Position numbers and translations under genes: made by a program. From NCBI GenBank assembly GCA_902785695.1, contig CACZZQ010000004.1, positions 40,158 through 104,157 on the forward strand: a stretch of DNA of 64,000 nt. Direction: 5' to 3'. Below are positions 1-6,904 of the stretch, piece after piece (positions within the stretch are counted from its first letter, which is position 1; each line of letters begins with the position of its first letter). The notes under the pieces were generated by a model, which had not been told where the DNA came from, made no database searches, and saw only the letters and a program-made list of their open reading frames with translations. Origin of the DNA: an uncultured Prevotellaceae bacterium. GTDB lineage: Bacteria; Bacteroidota; Bacteroidia; Bacteroidales; Bacteroidaceae.

Positions 1-294
1 TTCACTCTGCTCAATCAATGCTTCGTCTTCGAAATCCTTAATTGACTTGAAATCAAAGCTCTCATACACGGCACCGCCTTCTTCTGTTTCTAAGGCGACA
101 CCATTTTTACTTGGCTGGTAGTGTTCAAACACTTCCTTCATGTTTTTAGGCTTAAAGCCTTCACGATCTTCATCAGTGTTCGGTGCTTCATCAGTAAACT
201 GATCGGCATACAGAGTCCTGTTTTGCGGGAACTCGATAATGCCATCCTGTGCATCAGCATCCAGAACCTTTGAAATAACAGTTTTTCTTGCCAT
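1..294 (-). CDS. tssB: TssB-like T6SS contractile-sheath subunit, N-terminal part (cut by window edge)
   Basis: 98 codons are visible from an ATG at 294; the 3' end lies outside the window. The start reads MARKTVISKVLDADAQDG. The later part contains NMKEVFEHYQP, then EEGGAVYESFDFKSIKDFED, which fits the TssB/VipA pattern of a conserved loop followed by an 'F.s..DFe' motif. In TssB this segment precedes the helices that pair with TssC to form the contractile sheath in the cytoplasm. It lies 29 nt downstream of the ClpV-like gene on the same strand, so the two are probably co-transcribed. The assignment rests on this motif and the neighbouring ATPase. The alternative is a sheath protein of a related contractile injection system. 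The missing C-terminus and the rest of the locus to the left would decide. Confidence 0.6.
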   Translation of the reverse strand, partial: MARKTVISKVLDADAQDGIIEFPQNRTLYADQFTDEAPNTDEDREGFKPKNMKEVFEHYQPSKNGVALETEEGGAVYESFDFKSIKDFEDEALIEQSE

Positions 295-323
295 AATTAA
301 ATATTATTTAGTTATTAAAAAGA

Positions 324-2588
324 TTAATCATCAGGAGTGTCTATATCCCAACTTATTTGCTTCTTTTCGTCAACATACTTCATTGTAACCTTATCCCCAG
401 CGTTAATATCTCCAGATATTATCAACTTAGATAAGGGACGTCGTATTTCCTTACGAATGATTCCAAGAATAGGTCTTGCTCCGTAATGTGCGTTAAAACC
501 AACCTTTGTAACATACTTTCTTGCACTCTCGTCAATCTCCAACTCAATATTCTGCTCGTTAAGAGTCTTAAGCAAATTCTTAATATGAATGTCGAAAATT
601 CGGTCAATCATCTCTTCTGTAATTGGCGAGAATGGCACGATTTCCGTAAGACGAGCCAAAAACTCAGGACGGAATTGGCCCTGCATCACTTCAAGCATCT
701 GATCGTGGCTTGGAACTTTGTTCTCGCCAAAGGATTTGAATATGTAATCACTTCCAATGTTTGATGTAAAGATGATCAGCGAATTAGAGAAATCGCCAAC
801 ACGCCCTAATCGGTCATGCAACTTTCCTTCGTCCAAAATCTGGAGGAACAAGTCAAATACTGATTTATGAGCTTTTTCTATTTCATCGAATAATACTACA
901 GAGTAAGGATGCTGACGAATCTGATTTACTAACAGACCACCCTCTTCATATCCAACATATCCCGGAGGTGCACCATACAACAATGCCACAGAATGCTCTT
1001 CTTTATATTCAGACATGTCGAAACGCAAAATACTTGTCTCGTCATTAAATAGGAATTCTGCCAATGATTTGGCTAATTCTGTCTTTCCCGTTCCCGTTGG
1101 GCCAAGGAAGAAGAACGAACCCATTGGCTGGCCTTTCTTGTTCAATCCTGAACGTGATTCATATATGGCTTCCAGAATACTCTTAATTGCATGGTCTTGT
1201 CCAACAACGCGTTTATGAAGGATTTCTTCTGCATTAGATAATTTCTCGCGTTCTTCTGATTGAATATTGCCCATCGGGATTCCTGTCATCTTTGAAACAA
1301 CATCACGGACAGCGTCTTTTTGTAGCTTTTCTTGCTTCTCAGCCTTCTCTTCTGATAAATCTACCATCTCATTGGCTATCTTTACAGATGCTAAGGCACG
1401 GTCAAGCAAGTCAATTGCAGAAGAAGGCAGATGACGGTCTGGCATATAACGTTTTGCAAGACGAACTATCTCTGCAGGTACTTCATCCTCAATTGGTAAG
1501 TGATGGAATTGCTCATAACTTTCCCGCTTACTCTGCAAAATCTCAACAGCTTGTTCTTCAGTCGGTTCATCAACAGTAACCTTTTCAAAGAAACTTATGA
1601 ATTCCTTATCTTTCTCTATATCTTTAGTATATCCGTCAATCGTAGCGGTACAAATAACTTGCAACTGATTCTTTGACAAAAGCTTTTTAAGCCCTGGCAA
1701 GATACCATTAAGAGTTGATTGCTTGTCCTCAACTCGATGGAAGTTTTCAATAACTAAAAGAGGCTGTGCTTGATTTAACAGACTGTCTACCACTGTCTTG
1801 AATCTATCTTCAATCTCGCCTTTATAAGTTACTCCTTGGCTCAAAGCGATTAAGTCTAACTCATAAGGCTGCAAATTATCTAAGGATGCAGGAACTTTCT
1901 TGTCACGGACTTTCTGAATGATTCCATTAATCAGGCTAGTTTTTCCAACTCCTGTTTCTCCTACAATCAAAATATTTGCCCTGTCTTTACGAGCCAGCAC
2001 TTCACCCATTGACAGAATTTTGTCACTGAATCCAATGACTGGTGATTCTGGTACACTCGACAACATTGGAATGCAGTAATCCTGTACTCCTTCTCCTTGT
2101 GTAACTTGATGATTCGTGTTGGATGAACTTGTTTGATTCTTGATAGTTGTTCCTTGCTGAATAGTTTTTATTATCTTATCCGCTTGAATGGGCAATGTTT
2201 TTAGTTGCTCATACGAGAATCCAATACCAGGAGTGACAAGAGAAGCAAGAAGAGTAACGGGGGTGATTTCCTGAAGTCCACATTTTTCACTTATTTCCAA
2301 TGCTTCTTTCACAACCAGTTGAGCATCATGCGATAATTCAGGCCCCTTCATTCCATAGGGTGACTTGTCGCACTGCTTAATTCGCATATCTGTCCAATCA
2401 ACAAGATAATAGTAATCTTCATCAAGAGTGTCCTCTATGAAATTTACCAACCCTGCACTCTTATGAAGAAGTGCACGAAGCAAATGGGCAGGCTCTATCT
2501 TCGGTGACTTATTATCAGTAGCGAAAGATTGCGCTATATGTAACAAGTCAAATGAGAACCCTTGTAATAGTTGGATGTACTTGTCCAT
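324..2588 (-). CDS. tssH: ClpV/TssH-like AAA+ ATPase (Clp/Hsp100, two AAA domains)
   Basis: 754 aa with ClpB/ClpV architecture. A Clp-N-like helical domain covers residues 1-140. AAA-1 has Walker A GETGVGKT near residue 213 and pore-loop region GVTYKGEIEDRFK. AAA-2 has Walker A GPTGTGKT near 496, pore loop GAPPGYVGY, Walker B VVLFDEIEKAH near 565 and sensor 2 GARPILGIIRKEI. The ClpB middle coiled-coil is essentially absent, so the protein is shorter than ClpB (about 860 aa). The AAA-1 Walker B position reads LLVIENF, not hhhhDE, so AAA-1 may bind but hydrolyse ATP poorly. In T6SS, ClpV disassembles contracted sheath in the cytoplasm. The location between a NusG-like gene and a TssB-like gene supports ClpV over the housekeeping chaperone ClpB. 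The start ATG at 2588 gives an N-domain of normal length. Confidence 0.75.
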   Translation of the reverse strand: MDKYIQLLQGFSFDLLHIAQSFATDNKSPKIEPAHLLRALLHKSAGLVNFIEDTLDEDYYYLVDWTDMRIKQCDKSPYGMKGPELSHDAQLVVKEALEISEKCGLQEITPVTLLASLVTPGIGFSYEQLKTLPIQADKIIKTIQQGTTIKNQTSSSNTNHQVTQGEGVQDYCIPMLSSVPESPVIGFSDKILSMGEVLARKDRANILIVGETGVGKTSLINGIIQKVRDKKVPASLDNLQPYELDLIALSQGVTYKGEIEDRFKTVVDSLLNQAQPLLVIENFHRVEDKQSTLNGILPGLKKLLSKNQLQVICTATIDGYTKDIEKDKEFISFFEKVTVDEPTEEQAVEILQSKRESYEQFHHLPIEDEVPAEIVRLAKRYMPDRHLPSSAIDLLDRALASVKIANEMVDLSEEKAEKQEKLQKDAVRDVVSKMTGIPMGNIQSEEREKLSNAEEILHKRVVGQDHAIKSILEAIYESRSGLNKKGQPMGSFFFLGPTGTGKTELAKSLAEFLFNDETSILRFDMSEYKEEHSVALLYGAPPGYVGYEEGGLLVNQIRQHPYSVVLFDEIEKAHKSVFDLFLQILDEGKLHDRLGRVGDFSNSLIIFTSNIGSDYIFKSFGENKVPSHDQMLEVMQGQFRPEFLARLTEIVPFSPITEEMIDRIFDIHIKNLLKTLNEQNIELEIDESARKYVTKVGFNAHYGARPILGIIRKEIRRPLSKLIISGDINAGDKVTMKYVDEKKQISWDIDTPDD

Positions 2589-2628
2589 ATCTTAAAACGT
2601 AAAAATATTATACTTGTATTATACTTGC

Positions 2629-3306
2629 TTATTCTATGTCTATTTTCTGAAGGAATGCAGTTGGGATGTACGCAGTGGAAATCAAGCCAATGTTAGATAA
2701 TGAGATAACGACTCTTTGCTGACCCGATATTCTTGCTACTTTCCCCTCAACCCCTTTGAAAGGTCCTTCCATGACTTTAACCAATTCGCCACTTTTATAA
2801 TGGCATTGGGACGGATCGACAAATAATAGATGCTTGTTTTTATTGCATGTTGCTTTTACAAACCTGCCCATTTCGTCACAAGAAACGATTAATGGGGGAT
2901 TCTTCTGGTCATCATCAAGCTCAAAATGGTTGTAGTAGTAGGTAAGAAAGGATAACTCTGGGGTACTATTAACATATTCTTCTGCCTTATCCTTAGTTGT
3001 GTATGCAAACAATAAATTTGGAATAAGTGTCTGAAGGTATCTCTTTCGCTTTCCTCGAATATACCTCTCTACATACTTTTTAGCGATGTAGGTATAAGTC
3101 CCATCTTCAACCAAATAATCGGAAGCTTTATCTTCTCTTCCATAGGACGCTCGGAATACAAACCATTTCTTTTCAGGTGCCACTGCATATCTTACCGACA
3201 CCCCTGTTTTTGAGCTTTTTGCTTCGGGGAAGGCATCAGGGGTAAACCTGACGCTCGGAGGATTTGCCTCGCCTCGACGAGTTTTCACATTAGACAATGT
3301 GCTCAT
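2629..3306 (-). CDS. NusG-family (UpxY-like) specialised transcription antiterminator
   Basis: About 225 aa from the chosen ATG at 3306 (MSTLSNVKTRRGEANPP), which has a purine-rich AAAGG upstream. A longer reading frame to 3402 exists, but it runs through two hairpins and lacks family character. The NGN-like domain begins at KKWFVFRASYGREDKASDYL and includes the RYLQTLIPNLLFAYT segment. A clear KOW motif follows near the C-terminus (SGELVKVMEGPFKGVEGKV). NusG paralogues of this kind in Bacteroidetes (UpxY for capsule operons) load onto RNA polymerase at the operon leader and suppress premature termination. It is the first gene before clpV, 40 nt apart, so it probably controls the long T6SS transcript in cis. 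That role is inferred. Confidence 0.75.
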   Translation of the reverse strand: MSTLSNVKTRRGEANPPSVRFTPDAFPEAKSSKTGVSVRYAVAPEKKWFVFRASYGREDKASDYLVEDGTYTYIAKKYVERYIRGKRKRYLQTLIPNLLFAYTTKDKAEEYVNSTPELSFLTYYYNHFELDDDQKNPPLIVSCDEMGRFVKATCNKNKHLLFVDPSQCHYKSGELVKVMEGPFKGVEGKVARISGQQRVVISLSNIGLISTAYIPTAFLQKIDIE

Positions 3307-3356
3307 ATCGGACCTTTTGTGTATGGTTTGTCGGTTCGACACGGTACACAAAAAAG

Positions 3357-3385
3357 CGTGGAATCGTCCTGTTGTCCATTCCACG
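3357..3385 (-). promoter_or_regulatory. Leader hairpin upstream of the NusG-like gene
   Basis: Perfect 8-bp inverted repeat CGTGGAAT (3357-3364) / ATTCCACG (3378-3385) with a 13-nt loop, about 50 nt upstream of the chosen start codon. A role as a pausing or loading signal for the antiterminator is a guess. Confidence 0.4.
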
Positions 3386-3391
3386 TATCGA

Positions 3392-3436
3392 GGCTCTAGC
3401 ATTACCTATTGTTGTTGAACAGACAACGTTAGAGCC
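3392..3436 (-). promoter_or_regulatory. Second leader hairpin with nested stem
   Basis: GGCTCTA (3392-3398) pairs with TAGAGCC (3430-3436). Inside it GTTGT (3411-3415) pairs with ACAAC (3423-3427). It lies in tandem with the 3357-3385 hairpin, as expected for a structured 5' leader of the T6SS transcript. Confidence 0.4.
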
Positions 3437-3821
3437 CACGCCGATATGAATATAGTGCCCAATGTCTAATGAACACACCTTTCGGAAGTGTTATTGACAA
3501 AGGGATGCGTATAAACACATCCACAGGACATCTACCGTTGCTTTGTTCCGGACAACAATTTTATCGTCAATTTGCTAGATGTTCGATACGTCCAAGAACA
3601 GAGCGCTTGTAAACGCCTTTCTATGAAATGATCCTCTTTCCCTCCCAATGCCCGCCTTGTTTTGGCGGCATCGCCTCACATGGCTCGACGTGGACTGTCA
3701 TCTGTGCTGTGGGCGATAACGGACACGTCCGTCAGTTGCCGAAGCGCACACGACTTTGAGAATCGGGCGTAAAATTAAGAAAAAAATGTGAAATAAAAAA
3801 GAAAAACGCAAAAAAAATGAC

Positions 3822-3847
3822 AATTCGTCTGTAATTCGTCTACAATT
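3822..3847 (+). repeat. 11-nt tandem repeat AATTCGTCT
   Basis: AATTCGTCT occurs at 3822 and again at 3833, with AATT again at 3844 and 3857. The 11-nt step places each copy on the same face of the helix. The run leads directly into the -7-like box at 3856. Confidence 0.5.
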
Positions 3848-3855
3848 ATGAAATT

Positions 3856-3863
3856 TAATTTTG
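3856..3863 (+). promoter_or_regulatory. Possible plus-strand -7 box TAATTTTG
   Basis: Matches the Bacteroidetes -7 consensus TAnnTTTG in an AT-rich context. No convincing gene follows within 350 nt, so it could be a relict promoter or drive a small RNA across the repeat arrays. Confidence 0.3.
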
Positions 3864-4003
3864 TGTTAAGGCACACAGGGGATAAGTTTTAAGAAGCAAA
3901 TACAGAGAAAAACATGATTGTGGTACATACATTTACGACAAGATGGAGGTCTTTATCATGTCAATGCATGGAGCTGGGATTGGCGAATCGGTTTTGTTGT
4001 GAT

Positions 4004-4091
4004 GTAAAATCGACGATATTGCTAAGTAGAATAGACCATATTACTTTGTAAAATGGTCGATGTTTCCTTGTAATATAGACCATTTTGCATC
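4004..4091. repeat. Tandem array of four imperfect 22-nt units
   Basis: Units start at 4004, 4026, 4048 and 4070, each exactly 22 nt and beginning GTA. The 9-nt cores are ATCGACGAT, ATAGACCAT, ATGGTCGAT (inverted) and ATAGACCAT. The cores are approximately palindromic and spaced two helical turns apart, the layout of a multi-site protein-binding region. There is no spacer sequence between units, so it is not a CRISPR array. Confidence 0.75.
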
Positions 4092-4094
4092 TTC

Positions 4095-4178
4095 ACCCAT
4101 GCGTTATGGCATCAGATTTATGCATAAATGGAATCAATTTAAGCATAAATTGCCCGGACTTATGCATAAATTGGGAAT
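4095..4178. repeat. Tandem array of 21-nt units with palindromic core TTATGCATAA
   Basis: Three clear units start at 4116, 4137 and 4158, with a degenerate fourth at 4095. The first core, ATTTATGCATAAAT (4116-4129), is a perfect 14-bp palindrome. The others are ATTTAAGCATAAAT and ACTTATGCATAAAT. The array directly follows the 22-nt array but has unrelated sequence. A single copy of the core, differing at one base, recurs at 62329-62342. Confidence 0.75.
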
Positions 4179-4203
4179 GAAGGAAAAAAACCGCTAACGC
4201 TAA

Positions 4204-4485
4204 AAAAACAGTTGCGCATTTCGAAGACTCGAAGATATCAGAAGCAAAAGCGATGTATTCACTGTGTTGATACATTTAGGCTACCTGTCGTTTGATCGTG
4301 TCAAGAGCGAGTGCTACATCCCCAATTACGAAGTAGCAGGTGAGATGGTGAATGCCGTCAAAAGCAACAAGTGGGATATTGTGGCCGATGCACTTGACAA
4401 GTCAGAACAGCTCCTACAGGCTGTTCTTGACGGAGATGAAGAAGCCGTGGCCATTGGTGTTGATGCCGCCCATGATGAAGGGTAA
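4204..4485 (+). pseudogene. Remnant of an AAA-ATPase/DUF1703 (PD-(D/E)XK) family gene
   Basis: The open frame from 4204 to the stop at 4485 translates to SKSDVFTVLIHLGYLSFD and, further on, CYIPNYEVAGEMV and LDGDEEAVAIGVDAAHDEG. This matches the middle of the large AAA-ATPase-like/DUF1703 family of Bacteroidetes ('LLIHLGYLAYD...YIPN.E'). The N-terminal ATPase domain and the C-terminal nuclease domain are both missing: a TAA at 4201 closes the 5' side and the frame stops right after the HDE motif. Full members exceed 500 aa. I read it as a decayed internal fragment, possibly left after a rearrangement near the repeat arrays. A GTG at 4264 could start a 73-aa peptide, but nothing suggests it is functional. 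Confidence 0.7.
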
Positions 4486-4510
4486 AGTGTCACATAAAGA
4501 ACGAAATAAA

Positions 4511-4549
4511 AGACACCCGCTTGGAATATCATCAACCAAGCGGGTGTCT
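4511..4549. terminator. Strong bidirectional rho-independent terminator
   Basis: AGACACCCGCTTGG (4511-4524) pairs perfectly with CCAAGCGGGTGTCT (4536-4549), followed on plus by a TTTTTC run and on minus by TTTTATTT. It ends the GH51 gene transcript (stop at 4608) and any plus-strand transcript from the pseudogene side. Confidence 0.9.
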
Positions 4550-4607
4550 TTTTCTTTTCTTTCTAACATGAATGACCATGAATATTTCATCAATGGCCAG
4601 TAGGGAG

Positions 4608-6656
4608 TTACAGGCTATACTCCAGCATGATGAAGGTGTAAGGAGCCACGTCGAGAGAGAACTTCTTCTCGGCCTTGATGCTCTCGGTCTGAGGAGCGAT
4701 GGGTTGCTCGTCGTAGTTGTTCTCCTGAGTGGGTAGACCACTCAGTACAGTCTTCTGAGCTGTTTTCTTCAGGCCGAAGCGACTCAGGTTGATGTTGGCC
4801 TTCTTTGCCTCATCAGAAGCATTACAGATCTTCACATAAAGCTTGCGGGTCTTCACGTTCAGTATGACTGACTGACCGTAGTGGACATCCTCCTGGGGCT
4901 GGATGACATCAGCAGCATCACCCTCGAACTTCACACAGTCGCCATAGTAGTACTGACCGGCGCTCTGACCGAAGAGCTGCTGCACATAATAGCTGCAGGT
5001 GAGGTAAGTACGCTCGTTATCGAAATAGATCATGTCGGGGTTCCAGTTGGTGTTGTCCTTACGGGCAAAGAGGGGAGCGTATGAAGTCATAGCCACCACA
5101 TCACCATTGCGCTCTACATGGAGCAGGTACAGACCCTCAGCCAGGGCGTCAATAAGCTTCTTGTCCTTGGCAGCATACTCACCCAGGTAAACCTTGGTCT
5201 TGCGGTCGCGAGGATAACTGTCGTACTGACGACTCTTCAGGAAATAGCTGTTGGGCTCATAGTAGTGCTCATCGATGATAGGCATGCCCAGCTCGTCAGC
5301 CAGTTTCCAGCCATTCTCGAAGTCAGGATTCTGAGGATGAGAACCAGGACCGGCAGTACCCACGATGACAATCTCGGGGTGAGCCTTGGTGACACGCTCG
5401 TAGATATACTTGAAGCGCTCTGCGAACTCAGGCGAGATTTTTTCTTCATTGCCCAGACCCAGATACTTCAGGTTGAAAGGAGCGGGGTGACCGGAATCAG
5501 CACGCATCTTAGCCCATTTATTGGTAGCGGGGTCGCCATTGGCCCACTCAATCAGGTCGATAGCCTCAGCCACCCACTCGTCCATATCGCTCATAGGCAC
5601 CACATCCTGAGCCTGCGTGGGCCACATATTCCAACCGCCATTAGTTCCCTGACAGCTCACGCCACAAGGCAGGATAGGCAGGGGCTCCATGCCCAAGTCC
5701 TCGCAGAACTGGAAATACTCGAAGTAACCCAGACCCATGCTCTGATGATAGCCCCAGGTGTTCTTCAGACCCTTACGCTGCTCCTTAGGACCGATAGTGG
5801 TCTTCCAGCGGTAGGTGTCCCAGAAGCCGTCGCCACCACCATGAACAACACATCCACCGGGGAAGCGCATGAACTTAGGCTGTAGGTCAGCCAGTGCCTG
5901 AGCCAGATCTTTTCTGAGGCCATGACCTTTATAGGTATCCTGAGGCATCAGAGACACCTGGTCGATATCCAAGTCACCCTGGGTGAGCACCAGGATCTGC
6001 AGGGTGGCGTTCTTACAATCCTCGGCAGCTGTGAGCACAGCCTCACACTTCTGCCAGTTCTTTGCATCTACCTCGATGCTTGCCTCGCCCAGCACCTTCG
6101 GGTCTTTGCCCCAGCCCTGAGGCTCTGCCAACACAATACGAAGCTCGAAGGCTGAAGGCTGTTTGGTGAAAGGTGATGTCTGACTGCTGATAGCAGAAGG
6201 GATACGGAAGAAAGCAGAGAAGTTGTATTTCTCGCCAGCCTTCACGCTGATACCGTTGAAACCAGTGTTTTCAATACCGAAGCCTTTCCAGCCCTTATAG
6301 TCGGAATATTCCTTCACACGCTCGGTATGCAAGCGCATATAGGTGGGGTTATTAGGATGGATGGGGTTGTCCATGCGTACCTGCAGGGTACCTAAAGAGT
6401 GGCCCGGGCGGAGTTGCTTCCAAGCGGTACCGGCTCCCCAGCCGTCACGCTCTGCGGGGTTGAACTCGAACGAGCCGTTCTGGAGGAGTTCGGCATACAG
6501 GCCGCCATCGGCAGCACTACTGATATCCTCAAAGAAGATACCGATCAATTCGTCACTGATAGCCTTACCACCGGCGGGGGCAGTCATCGGTTTCTGAGCC
6601 TGGATGCTCAGTGTTGCTGCCATCATTGCAGCACCGAGAAAAAATTGTTTCTTCAT
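4608..6656 (-). CDS. GH51 alpha-L-arabinofuranosidase, secreted
   Basis: 682 aa from the ATG at 6656 (MKKQFFLGAAMMAATLSIQAQ), which begins a typical signal peptide cleaved after SIQA. An upstream in-frame ATG at 6692 lies on the promoter side and is not used. The body begins ISDELIGIFFEDISSAADGG, the GH51 N-terminal signature. The acid/base Glu is in LGLGNEE (about residue 405) and the nucleophile Glu in YLGEYA (about 492). A C-terminal beta-domain of the alpha-L-AF_C type follows. The family hydrolyses terminal alpha-L-arabinofuranosyl residues from arabinan or arabinoxylan, here probably in the periplasm or at the surface. It has its own -7 box (6690-6697) and terminator, so it is monocistronic. 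Substrate side-chain preference cannot be read from sequence. Confidence 0.93.
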   Translation of the reverse strand: MKKQFFLGAAMMAATLSIQAQKPMTAPAGGKAISDELIGIFFEDISSAADGGLYAELLQNGSFEFNPAERDGWGAGTAWKQLRPGHSLGTLQVRMDNPIHPNNPTYMRLHTERVKEYSDYKGWKGFGIENTGFNGISVKAGEKYNFSAFFRIPSAISSQTSPFTKQPSAFELRIVLAEPQGWGKDPKVLGEASIEVDAKNWQKCEAVLTAAEDCKNATLQILVLTQGDLDIDQVSLMPQDTYKGHGLRKDLAQALADLQPKFMRFPGGCVVHGGGDGFWDTYRWKTTIGPKEQRKGLKNTWGYHQSMGLGYFEYFQFCEDLGMEPLPILPCGVSCQGTNGGWNMWPTQAQDVVPMSDMDEWVAEAIDLIEWANGDPATNKWAKMRADSGHPAPFNLKYLGLGNEEKISPEFAERFKYIYERVTKAHPEIVIVGTAGPGSHPQNPDFENGWKLADELGMPIIDEHYYEPNSYFLKSRQYDSYPRDRKTKVYLGEYAAKDKKLIDALAEGLYLLHVERNGDVVAMTSYAPLFARKDNTNWNPDMIYFDNERTYLTCSYYVQQLFGQSAGQYYYGDCVKFEGDAADVIQPQEDVHYGQSVILNVKTRKLYVKICNASDEAKKANINLSRFGLKKTAQKTVLSGLPTQENNYDEQPIAPQTESIKAEKKFSLDVAPYTFIMLEYSL

Positions 6657-6689
6657 TATTATTTTCGTTAAAGGTTTTTGTTTGGGGTA

Positions 6690-6697
6690 CAAAGGTA
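6690..6697 (-). promoter_or_regulatory. -7 box TACCTTTG for the GH51 gene
   Basis: On the minus strand TACCTTTG matches TAnnTTTG. The inferred transcription start is near 6683, giving a leader of about 27 nt before the ATG at 6656. Confidence 0.7.
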
Positions 6698-6778
6698 CGA
6701 TTTTTTTGTCAAGAATTGGAGAATTAGAGAATTTTTTTCATGCGACTTTGAGTGTTTTCTGAATTTATGAAGAATTTA

Positions 6779-6864
6779 AGGTCGGTAGACCGACCTGTGG
6801 TTTTGGGTCGCTACGCTCAAAATTATAAAAAAATTGATTCCGATAATTGAAAGGGCTTCGCCCT
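6779..6864 (-). repeat. Two small palindromes downstream of the TPR-like lipoprotein gene
   Basis: AGGTCGG/CCGACCT (6779-6796, loop TAGA) and AGGGC/GCCCT around TTC (6852-6864). Both lie between the stop at 6905 and the GH51 promoter. They could end the upstream transcript, but the T-tracts are weak. They also look like common short interspersed palindromes. Confidence 0.45.
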
Positions 6865-6904
6865 AAAATTAAATTCTCTTATTCTAGACCTTATATTTAT
6901 GATT

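Larger units (their letters stand above)
3307..4203. other. Long leader/intergenic stretch without a convincing gene
   Basis: About 900 nt separate the NusG-like gene from the pseudogene remnant. It holds two nested inverted repeats just upstream of the NusG-like gene, an AT-rich 3.77-3.87 kb segment with 11-nt repeats and a plus-strand -7-like box, and two tandem repeat arrays (4004-4178). Short open frames here (for example a 45-codon frame from 3915) have no protein-like features. The minus-strand transcript entering the T6SS locus probably starts here, but no clear minus-strand TAnnTTTG box was found. Confidence 0.6.

Noticed and set aside
3307-3402. Longer N-terminus of the NusG-like protein
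   Set aside because: The extra 32 codons cross the leader hairpin at 3357-3385 and show no family similarity; the ATG at 3306 has a better upstream purine stretch.
3357-3436. Invertible promoter of the capsule-operon type
   Set aside because: The two inverted repeats are each short hairpins (8 and 7 bp arms) with different sequences; no matched pair of recombination sites or nearby invertase is seen.
3915-4052. 45-codon plus-strand frame
   Set aside because: No protein-like features; most of it is intergenic repeat sequence.
4004-4178. Possible CRISPR array
   Set aside because: Units follow each other directly with no unique spacers, are only 21-22 nt and are imperfect; there are no cas genes in the window.
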